Shown here: positions 46,057-59,559 of the stretch, in pieces | How the letters are laid out: each line of letters opens with the position of its first letter | Position numbering within the stretch: the first letter of the stretch is position 1 | Source: Cymbidium sinense | Taxonomy: Eukaryota > Streptophyta > Magnoliopsida > Asparagales > Orchidaceae | DNA length: 64,000 nucleotides | Direction: 5' to 3' | NCBI GenBank assembly: GCA_021442155.1 | Contig: CM038221.1 | Location: 146,373,601-146,437,600 of the forward strand | Translations under genes and position numbers: made by a program | Notes under the pieces: generated by a model | Seen by the model: only the letters and a program-made list of their open reading frames with translations | Database searches by the model: none | What the model was told of the DNA's origin: nothing

Positions 46057-46662
46057 TTACTCTCTCCGACCTTACCCTCAAGGTCCATTAAAACCGCCTT
46101 TTTGATTCCAATTCTATCTTTGAGATCCTCACTTTATAACAATCCTTTCCCACAATTTCTCTGACTACCTTGTCATGTCAGTATTGTTCTCTTATTTGGG
46201 AATTCTTTATGGCCTTATTTGATATTGGGAAGCTTCTTTATCTTTGCTTAAATTCTAGCATTTCTTATTTGCACTATGTTGATGGGCTTTATAGAATCAC
46301 GATCTTAATTTACGTATTGTATGGTTGGAGAATGTATCACTTGAATTCTTTGGTTGCTTTTAGAAATATCTCAATTATACTTGCTAATTCCATGGTCTAT
46401 TCAAAACTATTTAGTATTTATAATTAGACAATTATATGTCTTTTTCTTAAGGATTGAATGGTGATATTTTAATGTTCTCGCTCTTCTTGTATCCAGAATT
46501 TGGTTGAATATCATCTTTGTAGTTGATAATCTTGTCTTCATTGACATCGTAAGAGAACATAAGTTGGCTTCATATATACCTTTTTATTTTTTTTACAATT
46601 AAAACATAATCTTTTCTTTCTTCTTTCTTGTGTTGGAGTCGGTTTGGATGGGAATGTTTTGT

Positions 46663-47398
46663 TTATTGGGCATCACATTGCTTTGATTGATTGTTGGAAT
46701 TCCGGAGGTGATGGCGTAAAGGTGGTTGATAGTTTTGATTTTGTTTACTCTGAGCTTGGTGTTTATAGTTTCTTGGCATTATTATATCATCATATGTCTC
46801 CATCAATTTAATAAGAAGCTTTTGTGGTAAGGTAATGCTCTTACTTCCTTTATATCTTGCCTTAAATCGATTCAAACAACTCTCAGAATTGTGGAATACG
46901 ATATCCGGTTTGCTAATTTCTCAAATTCATTATAAAATTGCATTGTAGATTTGTTGTAATTTTGCAAGTTCACCCTAAATCTCTATAAGGAGGGCCAAAT
47001 CTCAATAACTGCTTTAAATTGTATGAGTGTAATTGGTTATTAAGATGCATCCATTGGTACCAACTTAGTCGGTCCATCCATGTAGCATGCTATTAAGAAT
47101 TTCAGAGGCAATAATATTGAAAAATTGGTGCTTTTTACCCAACCTCAGGGTTTTTCCATTGAATCTTGGCATATCAACTTTCGTTATTGTTGTGTTGAGT
47201 TTGTTGTCTGAAAGGAAATTTCAGGTGATGATACATACCTGATTGTTGTTGTTCTCAGTACTTTCTAGTTTTTCTTCAATTGATGAGAGTCTTCGATACT
47301 TCATTTAGTATCATAGAATGGATTGCATTTGCTCATCATTTTGTTCACTTTACACATTCATCAATCGTTTTAGCTGTGTGTCTTGTGCCATCTGCCAT
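46663..47398 (-). pseudogene. gag remnant of the non-autonomous gypsy element
   Basis: An ATG at 47398 on the minus strand, 13 bases past the end of the primer-binding-like site, opens MADGTRHTAKTIDE, the usual start of this group's Gag, but a stop follows soon. Further on, VDMPRFNGKTLRLGKKHQFF (about 47130-47070) and LHGWTDQVGTNG-like text (about 47040) match the RFDG...W and WYQW parts of the gag domain, again with stops. The last open stretch (46875-46663) is RYKGSKSITLPQ followed by a Gln/Asn-rich tail. No CCHC knuckle seen. It is non-functional. Confidence 0.7.
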
Positions 47399-47410
47399 TG
47401 TTTGAGTTGT

Positions 47411-47431
47411 GGTAATCAACGAGAGCACCAA
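47411..47431 (-). other. Primer-binding-like site of the non-autonomous element
   Basis: Immediately next to the 5' LTR on the minus strand: TTGGTGCTCTCGTTGATTAC. Placement fits a tRNA primer site; I have not identified the tRNA. Confidence 0.6.
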
Positions 47432-48431
47432 TGATACATATTAATTTCTATATTTGAGTTGGCTGGTGAGAATAATTCTGTATTAGAGTGAGGCTTGAGT
47501 GAATAATTGCTCGTGTCAATTTTGGTTTTTGGGTTAATTCTTTGAGTTGACTCGCTTCGATTGGAACCATAGTTGAGTTACTACGAGTCCGATCGGGTGA
47601 GATCCGACTTGGATGGCGTCTTTGAATCTCGGCTGGATCTTGCCGGATTGTGCTTCGCTCTTTGAATTTGGTCTGGATCTTGATGTTTCTTGAGTGGAAT
47701 CCACGCTTTGTTTTGTGTGGATCGATTCAGATCTTTGTATCCGGAATGAAATCTCACCGTGGTTTGCCTTTTGGCTCTGTCTTGGCCTAATTAGTCTTGG
47801 GATAAGTTTAGCCTTTAACCTATTTTCTTTTGTTTTGTTTTGTTTCTTTTGCTATTCGGTCGAAGCACTCCAGAGGAAGGCGGTCTAGGAAACACAGGGG
47901 TTTCGGAGGAAGGGTTTTCAGTGAGGGAAAACCGAAGATGGAGGAGGATGGACAGAAGGAGGGCAAAGATAAGTTCCTTTTAAATTTCTTGATTATTTTC
48001 GGTTTGCTTTTCTTTCCTCTATTTATAGGCTTTTCTGCCAAGATCTCTCAGTCTTTTGTAACTACTATATATTCTGTTAGGGTTCTCGTTCTATTGTTTC
48101 TTGGAATATCAGTTAGTTGGTGTCGAGCTCATTACTCTTCTTCTTAATTTCTTGAATTTAATTCTTTGTTCTTTTCGTGATTAAATCATATGGTTCTTTA
48201 CTTTCCGGGTGGAATTAGTTTCATTTGATTTAGATTCAAACTTGAATCATATTGTAACTTACATTAGTCTTCTCTGTAATTTCCCTGTTTCTTTATGTCA
48301 TCCGAAAATTTCGTAATGATTTGATCTATTCTCTGTTGTATATTATTCCGTTGTTCAGCTCAACTTCGAATGGATTATTGTAATGGTAATTAATGTTGTA
48401 TGTATATTTTGGCCTTGGAGGATTCATAATA
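47432..48431 (-). repeat. LTR (5' LTR of the minus-strand element)
   Basis: Begins TGATACATATTAATTTC and ends GGATTCATAATA on the plus strand. Compared with the 1071-base partner it has many small deletions, so the insertion is not recent. Confidence 0.88.
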
Positions 48432-48436
48432 AATTG

Positions 48437-51400
48437 TGGATCCGATAAGTCATTACTATCATTATTGGTGGTGTTGATAACCTTTTCGCAAGTTGGAAAC
48501 ATCTATAAGTCATCCCTGAAATATACAATGCAAACAACGATACACTCTCTATGAGAAGTGGCAACTCTTGTGCACTTCTTTTGAAACTTCCAAACATGGA
48601 ACATGCACAAACACAACGGATACTAAAAATGGGAAGCTTGCTCTTGATTCCACTCATGCAAAATATTGCCTATTAGATGTCTGCATATTTTAGGAAGCTG
48701 GGAGCCAATGTAGAGCTTCAACAAATTTGTTCAATCTATCCATCTAATTTCGGTGAAGATGCTTGTCCTTAGTGATGGTATTGACTCTTAAACTCCTTGA
48801 TGCTTGCAAGAAAGTTGACCTAGTGAATAAGTGTTGCAACATCTCAAAAGATTAAATCTCAATTCGGTGCATTACGAATGAGTGGGACCGTAAGCCCTCT
48901 TTGTAGACGGCAGGAAAAAACTCAGAAGAAGCGATGATCGATAAGAAAAATGATATGATTTCTTTTGTGCAGGTAGCTTATACACACTTTTTGTAGCGTG
49001 GTAGGGAAGAAGATACTTAGGCCGTGATTTATACTACTCATACGTGCTCTTTATAGCACGGTGAGCAACAATCCGGCGCCTTTATGACGATCTTATACAA
49101 ATTTTGACTAATAATGGACTCAAATAAATTTAAGTATGATCTAAATATAGATTAAATAAAAAGAGATTTAAGCAAGATTTTATAGACTAAAATAAAAAAA
49201 AGAAAGCATAATAATAATTAAAATAAAAAATTAAGAAACAAAAGGAAAATTTACAAAATAAAATGAATTAAAAAAGAGGACTTACCAGGGGACTTAGAAC
49301 TTCACTCCAAAAGGCAAGCAGAACTTTCTCACACTCGACCTTGACTTAACTAGAAGATCATCCCTAATGGTCGAAGACACTTTTCAAAATCCAACAAAAA
49401 GCCTCACTAGAAGGCACTTGCCAAGTTTGGTATCGATCAAATGAGAAATATTAACTCCTTCAACAAGTCTCCAAACCGAAGCAAAGATCAAGGAAACTCT
49501 TTTACAGAAGTCCAAATAAAAGCAAGGGACTAAAGAAGTCATCCTAATGTTATACAAAGTTAAGGTCGAACTAAGGGAGTCATGTCATCAATATGCCCGT
49601 ACATGGAAAGCATAGAACTCTCTTTCCATTGACCCAACAAAATCTCGAGGTTAGGTCACCAAGACATCGCTTCAGCCCACGAAAGAGTAAGTGGTGTAGA
49701 AGGTAATTTTGTATCACTTAACAAGTCTTCAAGATAAGTGACTTTCCTCCATCGTACCGTCAGTAAGCTAGGATAAAAGAATTACAAGATACGAATCCCC
49801 GAGATGAAGTCTTCAACAAGTCCATCAAAGCACCTTGCATAAGACCGAAGATGTTCTCATCTCATTAACAAGTTATCAACTCCATCAAGTCACAAAGGTA
49901 CAGTCGACAAGAGAAAATACAAATTTTAAATTTAGATTGAATCTTCAACAAGTCACACAATACATGATCAAGAAATTCATCTCAACAACAAATCATCAAC
50001 TCCATTAAGTCCACCAAGGCACAAAGTCAGGACAGGAGAAAGATATAAATTTCAAACTCTTAAGAGAAAGTCTTCAACAAGTCTAAAAGCACAAAACATA
50101 GGACTAAAGACATTCCAAATTCTCTCAATAGTTACTGTGAAATCCCCCCTGTTAGATAGAGGTATTTTCATATATTTATCTAAATCGATATCATTTAAGC
50201 TAAGATCCTTAGATACATATTATGATTGAAAAATATATCATGTCTATTTTGCAAGAAAGAAAATCAAACCTTGTAATATATTTCACATTTAATCCTCCTT
50301 TAGAGGGTTTTTTTTATGATCAAGATTGTTCAACCCTCTTCGAAATAGGAGGTCTTGTTGTATATATATGTTGACATCGAGCTTTATATCGAAATCCCTG
50401 AATATATCTATAACTATTTTTATTAAAGTTGCAGGCTCTTGCGAACCAAAAGAATATATTTCTACACATAAAAAGATAGCCATAAATAGCAAAAGTTTGT
50501 CTCCCAAGATTCGTCAAATTTTGAATATCAAGTCAAAAGAACTCTCAATTTTGGAAGATTCAATCAACTAAGTTGGAAAAGCATCAACCTACATCTTCAA
50601 GTCTACGACTCACGGTTCTAAAGGCCAGTCCATAAATGGTCGAGTTCGACGCTTCCTCACTCAAGGTGCAAGAAAAGATATAGTGAAAGAGCCCTATTCA
50701 TTAGTGATGACTAAACCACCAACCCATCACGCCTTAAGTCAAGACAAGTAAAGGTCCTCAACAAGTCCACAAATGGCCTTAACACTCTCCTCAACAAGCC
50801 ACAAGAAAATGCCACTGAAAGAGCCTTCTCGTTAATGATGATGATAAATGTTCAATCTCAAGCCAAATTCAACTTAGTGACTACAAACAGCCATAGTCGA
50901 AGATATCTTTCTACTTTATCGATGGATCAAGACAATCACAGCTCAATTGGTTGCCTTGAATCAATCTCCATTGGGTGATATCCCAAGTTATTTTCAATGA
51001 TGATCAAGCATATATTAAAGCCAATTTCATCAAGTTTGCCAAAGTAGAAAGCACATGACCGAGGAAGCGTTACATACTTCATACAAAGGGAATGGTACTA
51101 AAGGAATTTTGTGGTTATTTAGTCGTTAAAGCACATTGCTGGGCGATAACTAAATATTGACCTAGTATAAGTCGAAGGCTAGTCATCTATATGCACCCTT
51201 CAATGAAATCAAAGCTCTCGAGGGCATACATACACTTCGATAAGTTAATATGGACAATCGTTAATCCTTCTTCAAGTCCATTAAGCTTAAAGCAAGGATA
51301 GAATAAATTTCAAATCCCAAAGCAAACAAATCAATTCCTCCATCAAATGATTAAGTATGAATCTAGGGTTTCTAAATCTACAAAGACATAAAAAGAGACC

Positions 51401-51536
51401 TTCGGTAGTGAGTAGAGATGGTGGAAGAAGCTCCTCTAACCCATTAAAATTGAAGTCAAGTAATTTGTGAGTCGTGGTTACGAACGGTCACAATCTTCAA
51501 CAAACATGACTCGGTTCATGCATGAATGACATTTAT
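48437..51536. other. Unassigned repetitive region
   Basis: No gene recognised. 49380-50830 repeats the words TCTTCAACAAGTC and CATCAAGTCCA at irregular spacing (near 49461, 49810, 49945, 50071, 50757, 50790), suggesting an old degenerate tandem repeat or a retrotransposon leader or tail. Its last bases, TTGTGGGGCATTTGATGACC, resemble the start of a gypsy LTR, and repeat B follows. The frames at 50289-50571 are not supported as genes. Confidence 0.4.
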
Positions 51537-51831
51537 TGTGGGGCATTTGATGACCTCCATATATCTCCCATAAGTTAGTCAAGCAAATTTGGAGAATTTG
51601 ATGAATTATGGATGTGATGTTATGCAAATGAAAAAAATACATTATACATTGCCAAATTTCTCAAAATGATCTCGATTGATGACGAACTTGACGCGTTCAA
51701 AATGTTGAAATAAATCGAATATATATATCACAATTGACGATCGATCATCATTTGGGAGAGCCAATGACCACACATATCAGTCACAGGCTACCACCAAAAT
51801 GACCTCTGTTTATGAAAATTGATTACGTCAT
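51537..51831 (+). repeat. Dispersed repeat B, copy 2 (interrupted)
   Basis: Matches 43184-43460 until 51831, where the giant LTR begins. The break follows GTCAT at 51827-51831; the matching place in copy 1 reads GTCGT. This is the insertion point of LTR copy 2. Confidence 0.6.
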
Positions 51832-53542
51832 TGTTGACCTCATTTTTAGAATGAGCTCTCAACCCTCCATCTTAGACATAGGACTTCTCTTAGACCTTTA
51901 GAGTTCCTTTGTCTTAAGACACATCTAGTGATTAGGTGGACACTTAACCTAGTCTTAGAGACTTAGAAGAGTTAGCCATGAATAGGTCATGCCTTGGGGT
52001 TTGCCTACCCTAAGCTTTAATCATCCTCACCTTCCTTCCTTCGTCTAACTCCAAATCAATCTTATTTGATTTTCTCCATACTCAAACCAACTCCATGTGA
52101 TTGAAATCCATGATTGAAACCTATGAATGAAATTTTGAAGTCCTAATATTTCTAAAGTCCTTAATCTTCCATTAAGGACTTCTTAACCAAAATCATGATA
52201 AAACCAAATCAAATCCTTGAGATTTTCTCATAATTCATTTATATTCTCATATATAAATAAAATATAAATTCAAACCAATCAAACTAAACTCAAAATTCAA
52301 AATCAATTCATAAAATTTTCCAAGTCCTTCAAAATTTCCTTAAAATACTTAGCCTAAATCATAAATAAATCAATTCAAATTCATGAGATTTTCTCATTTA
52401 TATTCACAAATATAAATGAAATATAAATACAAATTAATCAAACCAAATTAAAAATTCAAATCCTTACTCCAAAATTTCTTAAGGACTTAAAGCCTAAATC
52501 ATGATCAAATCACTTCAAATTCTTGAAATTTTCACATGATCAATTTATATTCTTATTTATGTTCACAAATATAAATAAAATATAAATTCAAACAATTAAA
52601 ACCAATTACAAAAATCAAACTCAAATCCATTCAAAATCCAACCTAAGCCTTTCAAGTCAAAATCTTGAACTTAGCCAAATCAACTTCAAATCAAGCCAAA
52701 CTCATGATTTTTCCTTCATGATTTAATCAACCCTACAATCATGAATCCAAATATAAATACAAACTTCAATCACTTAATCAAATCTAATTCAAAAATCAAA
52801 CCCCAAATCCATTAATGTTTATCCTTTGAATATGAAATTGTCAAATGAATCAAAGCTCATTTGATTTCAAACCACTTGCAAATGGATTTATCTTAAGTCC
52901 ATATGAAAGTTCAATCAAACTCAAATGAAGCTTTAACCAAGCCATTTGACCCACTTAGCTTTGACCCAAAGTGACCTATTGTATCCCATGAGCCAAATTC
53001 TAATCCTAATCAAATTAGATTGAATCAAACTCACCTGTGCCTCTCATCATGATCAATAATCATCATGAGATGATTAATTAATCAAATTGGGTCAAACCAA
53101 AATTAAACAAGGTTGACCAAGTCAACAGCCAAAATGAAACCTAACATAGCCAAAATCCACCATAAATTGATTGAAACGTTGATCTAAGTTCATTCATGAA
53201 CTATGTTTGAACTTGACCAAGTCAACATTTGAGCTCTAACCTAGCAATTGGCCACTTGACCAAGTTGACCCAACCTAAAAAGTCAAAATGTGTCAAAACT
53301 TGATCTAAGCCAAATTGATTGAAACCAATGGGTCAAGTTCATTCCAAATCACTTGTTGAACTTGACCAAAGCCTCAATTGGCCAACTAGACCTAACCCAG
53401 CCCAATTGACCTTGAACCCAACTTGACCTAAAGGGTCATGTTGAGCCAAATTCAAACTTAACCAAAATTGATTGGAAACAAAGATACCAATCCACATCAT
53501 ATGACTAACCAAACCTAAACCCGCCCATGACTAGCTCAAATA

Positions 53543-53753
53543 GGTCAAATGGGTCAAATTGGTCAACTTGACCCATTTGACCTAAATGAAAAGTCATATG
53601 AGCCAAATTCAAAACTAAACCAAATTGAATCAAACCAAAGCCACCAAAATATTTCAAATGGTCATATGAACTTGACCCAACCCTTGGTTTGACCCAATTT
53701 GACCAATTGGTCAACTTGACCCAAGTTGACCCATTTTGACCTAAATGGGTCAA
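53543..53753 (+). promoter_or_regulatory. Cluster of TTGACC/GGTCAA motifs in LTR copy 2
   Basis: Thirteen TTGACC or GGTCAA hexamers in about 211 bases, including the near-palindrome GGTCAACTTGACC at 53561-53573 and again near 53709. Same place in the LTR as the cluster at 30128-30323. Core W-box sequence; role unproven. Confidence 0.4.
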
Positions 53754-54190
53754 CATGAGCCAAACCATATCAAATGAACTCCAAATCCAATGAAACTTGG
53801 CCAAACCTATTTTCTCAACATACCCAACATATTTAAATTCAAAAATTGGCTAAATGACCATTCTACCCCTAGTCCATAGAACAAATTTTAGTCAAATCTA
53901 TGGGGAATTTGGTCAAGCCTCTTCATATCAACTTGATACCTTCCTAACAGGTCAAGTGAACCCTATGGAGGGTGGTGCACCCAACCTAATGGGTTTGGGT
54001 TAGCCCAAATGGACCCTAGGCCAAAATCACCCCAACTCAAATTGGCCAAATTGAAAACCTCCTCCACAATTTGAAGCACATGGGAGGTTACCAATCCACC
54101 TTGGCTCAAATTGAACATGCAACTCAACAACTCAAACACCCATTCAATTGGATCAAAATGGCAAAGGTAGCTTTCCATCCGATTTCCATG

Positions 54191-54208
54191 GGGGGAGATA
54201 TACTCCCC
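54191..54208 (+). repeat. Inverted repeat (hairpin) in LTR copy 2
   Basis: GGGGAG-ATATA-CTCCCC: the same stem as 30791-30809 with two changed loop bases. Confidence 0.65.
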
Positions 54209-57200
54209 TAATTCACTTCAATTCACCATTGTCAATTGAGTGTTGGGAGAGTGTTAGAGCCATCGAGAGTGATCCTAAGCTTTGGAGGGAATTGAAATCA
54301 TCCATTCTCATTTTCATCCTTTGAAAATGGGGAGCTCATAGAATTCAACTTCCTCCACACTAAATCCACTGCCTTTGCACACCACCTCGTGGGGACCAAA
54401 TCAAGCTTGCTGTGCTCCTCAAGTTCCAAGGCAAGGAGAAGTCTAATTCAATCAAAGATGCAAAAGAGTAAGGGGGGAGTTGGTCCAGAGCAAACTACCC
54501 AACCTCAGCTAATTTCATCACAGCTTTATCTCAACCAGACAAAGCTCCTCCAAGGGAATCGAGCACTGGTGATCACCTTCAATGAGGTATGGAATTTTCT
54601 GACTACTAAACTTAAGGGGTGTTGGTCCTTTGTGAAAGAAAGTTTCATGGCATGAGATTTTGACCATTGGATAGGCTTGTAATTAGGGTTAGATGGTGTG
54701 CAAGTTTTCATTCCAGAGCTCGATCGATCGATCTTCCCTGAAAGTGGAGGGTCTCCATTAATCGGAAGAACAGGATGATCTCCATCCATCCATGATTTTG
54801 GATGGACGAAGATTAAATGTATAATTTAAAAATCCATTTATCCTTTAAAACCATGGGTGATCTGGTCGCTCGATCCAAAACGGGTATCAAACCGCGTTCG
54901 CCGCTACCACACGATGGGACATTTTGTAATGGCTCACCGCGATGTGGAAAGTGCACCGACCACCGCCATGCGCCGTTAAGGGATTTAATTAGGTTAATTT
55001 AATTAATTCTAAGCTTTAAAAATTCATATCTCCTAAAAAAAAATAAAAAAAATATGAGGTAAATATAAAAGATAATTCAATCTAGAATAATTTTAAAATG
55101 GTTTTAATGGATTTTGAATTGTATCTTTCTCTGATTTTGGTTTTAATTAAAAAATTAATTACTAATTAATCCATTGATTAATCTCAAACTCTTGGGTATG
55201 TTTTAGGGATGATTCCTCTCCTAATTTTTTTTTGGGATTTATTAATGACTTAATTGGGAGAATTGCAAATGCAATTTCTAATTACTCTTAATAATTTAAG
55301 GATAATTAAGGATTTGATTAGTGTTTTAATCCTTGAAAGTTGATAAGGTTTGATCCAAGAATAGAGGCTTAGGGAATAATTTTGGGATATTTCCCATACT
55401 ATTCCCTAAACCCCTTTTTCTTTCCTTAATCCTCTCTAATTAAATTATCCTCTTAATTAATTTTAAAATTCTAAAAATTCTAGAACTTAATTAATCTACT
55501 TTGGGTAGATGCTTAGGTGTTCAAGCCTAAGTTCAAGGAAATCAAAATCAACCCATATGTGTGAGGGTGTTTTGAAATTAGTTAAACTTAGCTTAATTAA
55601 CCATTAATCATGAGCCAAATTGCATTAGCCCTTTTCTGCATTGCAAATTTAAATTTGTGGTTTTATGTCATCTCATTGGCTCATAATTACTTGGTTAACT
55701 ATGCTAAGGTGGTGTACGTAAGGGTTAATTAACATGCTTAATTCATACCTTACCCTAATCAAAATTAAAATGAGTCTAATCATCTAAAAATTAAATAAAA
55801 ATGTAAACACATGTGGGAATGGATTAGGAACAACAAACTCAACTCCCATTTTCAAAATAAAATCAAATTCAAAATCAAAATCATATTAAATAACTTTGAT
55901 TTACTTTTCCTTCTTATTTCATAAGATCTTTAGGATTTAATTAAAGTGAACGTGTTTACATGCTTTCATTGTTTTAATTCTTTCCCAACATGTTAAATAT
56001 GTGTGTCATGTGATTTCATGCATCCATACTTTTCAAAATTCAAATTTAAAAATGAAAATATTTACTTTATGTCAAATTTGCATGTGTTGGCTAAAGTAAT
56101 AATATGAGTTCCTATTATCACTATTAAATTCAAATTATTTTCAAAATATATGAATCAATTATTAAAAATGAAAGCGTGTTACTAATATCTTAATTATAAG
56201 ATTGCATGTAAGTAAGATATAAGGATGTGCTTAGTGTAGGTCTTCCTTTACTTCTCTTTTAGTATAATTTTGAATAGGATTTGGTAAGATGTATGGTTTA
56301 TTTGAAAAGAACCTAACACTTGCCTAATTCCATATCCTATTCATTCCTATACTATCACTTAAGAAGGATATCTATGCTTGCACATATAAATTGTATAAAC
56401 AAAATAAATCAATTAATACAAATTTTGCATTCTTTCTTTTCCATTCATTTCTTTTGTATACATGTTTGTATTTAAGGAAAGTGGTATATTAGTCCTGACA
56501 ACCCAAGATTGTGAGGCTTTTAAGTAGCCTAAGTAGGTCTTGTACTACACCTTAACAATGCAAATCACTTATGCCTTTCTTTTCTTGTTGTATGTGAAAA
56601 TTGATAAGAAATCCTTTTCTACTTAATGAAAATCATGCATCATAACTTTCAAATTTCCTTAAATGAATTACTTAGCATGCATCATAAAGTGTGTTAAACA
56701 TTCTCATTTGTATAGATATGCTTAGATTCATTCATATGCATGTTATACATGTTGGGAAAGAAATGAAGTGATGTATGTTTTGTGAATTTGATTCATTTTA
56801 CTTAATCTTAAAATGTCTTTCTTTTGAATAAGTTTGTTTAGAGTTTATCTAAACTTAGGATTAATTAAAATACTTAATCAAAACATTCACAAAATAAAAC
56901 AAAATATGAATCTGCTTTAGAAATTACTTAGGTTAGAGAAGAAATGAGAAGTTCCCTTTTCTTTCCCTCTCTTCATAACTTAGTAATTAATTGTAGGATT
57001 CATTTGAACCTATCAAAACATGAAATAAAATCAATCCAAAATAACTAAATCACTTAAATGAAACCCTCCTCTAAGTTGAACATGCTTCACACTTAGAAAA
57101 TTTTAACTTAAAGCCATAGCTAAACATACCACACAAACCTTCAAAACACACACATTAGGCTAAGCCACCACTTCTAGCTTTAGGTTGTATGCATGGTTTG

Positions 57201-59152
57201 ATATTTACTTTATTTTGTGATATATATTAGACTGGATGTTAGGATGTATATAGAATGAATGGTAGAACGATCTTAGTCTAACCATTATTTTTATAGGATT
57301 GTGCTTAAGTATCTATAAAAAAATATAAATGCTTTTTCTATGCTGCTTATACCCCAAAGCATAAATAGTGTGGACTTAGTCACCCATGTGTGATAAGTCC
57401 AATATACATGCTTGGGATTTGGTGGTTTGTTTAGCTAACCTTTGTTGTCCTTTTCATCATGGAATGATTATTATGGGGATTAGGATGAGCATTGGTCATA
57501 AGATCCTATCTTATACACCATGTGAAGTATTTGGAGTATCCACCTTCCAACCATCCAAAAGAAGGAACCAAAGAGGAAAGAAGAAAAGAAGAATGAAGAA
57601 ATGAAGCTTGAAGACCCCCATAATAATGAATTCCTTGCTTAATTGTATTTAATTCATTTGTAATCCAAGTTTTATAAGAGTATAGCTTGGCTACCCAATT
57701 TCTTTTCGGGTTTGTGCAGTGGTACCCGAAAATAATGGTCTCTAATTCTTTTACGATTAACTTTATAAATTGATTGATGATTTGTTTAGCTTATGCATTA
57801 AGTGATATATTTTCCTAAATTTTTCCTTGCTTTATGTATGGCCTGGATGTGGATTAGGCTCTTAGAAAAAAATTCTTTTACCAAATCTAACAACTCAAAA
57901 CTAAAAATAAAGAACTCATAATCTCACCTAAAGTTTAGTTAAGATAAAAGAATTAGCAACCCACTGGATGAGTATTTTTTTTATAACATCATGCACAAAT
58001 GTATCTTATCACTCTTGATTGAGGGCTTTCATTTTCCGTGAGAAACTTGGCTTGACCTTTGAGAGCCATGGTGGAAACACACCTCCTCCCTTTCATTGGC
58101 CAATAACTTTTTTTCTCATGCATGTATGAATCCTATTAGCCTGAGTCAAAATAATTGTCCAAAATAAAATAAAATGAAATTGCATTAGATTTAGGTCATT
58201 TGAAGCATGTCCTTACATAATCTAGTTTCTTTTAGGAGTGAGTTTAAGGACTTAGTCTCTTTCTAAATAAATTATAGCCTAGTTATCTTGCATAAGCAAA
58301 TGACTTGCCTACATATATTTAAAATCATAGAGTTTGTTGACAGCCACCCCCAGGTAGTTGTAAGTCCAAATAGTTAGGTGGTTTGTCCTCTCTTATGGAG
58401 GCAAACCAAATACCCATCTTTCACCTCAGATTTAGGTTATGCTTTTGGCCCTCACCAAAGCTCCCTAGATTTAGGTTCTAAGGTTGCTTCTCCCCTTTGT
58501 TGACTATATGCTTAAATCCTCACCTCTTAGGCATTTCCATAATCTTGAGTTATGGAATCATAAGTCATAAATTTCTAATGAAAAATATAACTCAAATAAA
58601 TTAAATCAATTTTAAAAAATGTAAAGCCCAACATAGATAGTTTGAGATGCTCTAGTTTCTAGATCATGGAATCTCCTACTTATCTTTCTTTTGGCTATAA
58701 TAACTCCCTCTTGATCAATCCCATTTGATCTTTCAAAATGAACCAATCGATTGATTGTCCTTTCCTATTGAAATCTTTGAAGATAATGATCATTTACCTT
58801 AATGAGAGAATTATAAGAGATTCCATCCAGGATGTAATTAACTATGGGGCTTGCCCTAAGGAACTTAAGAACCCGCTTTAAAATAAACTCTAATTTACTT
58901 TTCATGAAAGTAGGAAGAATCTCTGGTACATATGTACCCATTGTCCTTAGAGTCCTTATTGCGGTGATTAGGTCCATTAAAGGGTAGTGACTTCTTTCTT
59001 TCAAGATAGTACACTATTTCTTGATGATGTACTTGATCACCTGAATAAGCACATCTGTGGATCTACGTGGCATTCCAAAAAGATGAATTTTTATATTCTT
59101 GCCTTACACTCACAGATTGAAGGCAACCATATAAGATTGTTTATAACCAACA

Positions 59153-59170
59153 GATTTTTCTAGCGACTAT
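59153..59170 (+). other. Decayed primer-binding-like site after LTR copy 2
   Basis: GATTTTTCTAGCGACTAT follows the LTR end; TAGCGACT differs by one base from the expected TGGCGACT start of the Ogre/Tat site. Mirrors the sequence after LTR copy 1. Confidence 0.5.
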
Positions 59171-59559
59171 CGATAGTAGGTTTGTACTTTGGTATGAATT
59201 CGATACTATCTTTCTTTTTATTGGCACTTAGCTTATTTCATCCTTAAGTTGAGTTAGCCAACTTCTTAGGTTTTAGGACCTCACTATGTCTTAAAACCCC
59301 ATTGTTCTCCAATGGGTAAAATAAAAAGATCTAAATAAAAAGAAAACACTTAAATACATCCTCCTTGTCATTTTTATGATAAGGAAAGGCTCATTCTAAA
59401 ATAATAAAGACAAAATAATTTTTTCATAAAAAAAATCTTGCTTTTCAAAAAGCACTCTTTCAAAAATGCACTTAATAAAATCTTTTTTATAAAAATTTTA
59501 TCACCCTCATTTAACACTTCTCATAATTGTTAGATGTATAAATTTTCAAAAATAAAACT

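Larger units (their letters stand above)
44986..48431 (-). mobile_element. Complete non-autonomous Ty3/gypsy element with 5-base target duplication
   Basis: Two direct LTRs, 44986-46056 (1071 bases) and 47432-48431 (1000 bases), enclose only 1375 internal bases. On the minus strand the LTRs run from TGTTATGAATCC to GTATCA. The internal part starts with a primer-binding-like TTGGTGCTCTCGTTGATTAC and ends in the purine-rich AAGGTCGGAGAGAGTAA. The flanks carry identical AATTG at 44981-44985 and 48432-48436, a 5-base target duplication as expected for this class. The inside holds a ruined gag and no protease, RT or integrase. It therefore could have moved only with enzymes from another element. 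Confidence 0.88.
51832..59152 (+). repeat. Giant LTR, copy 2 (~7.3 kb)
   Basis: TGTTGACCTCATTTTTAGAA ... ACCAACA. Co-linear with 28178-36036. Shorter by about 540 bases through many small deletions. Being next to the primer site and gag, it is the 5' LTR of its element. Confidence 0.8.

Noticed and set aside
49380..50830. CRISPR-like spaced repeats (CTTCAACAAGTC)
   Set aside because: The spacing is irregular, the repeats are degenerate, and the genome is a plant's; an old tandem repeat or retrotransposon part is far more likely.
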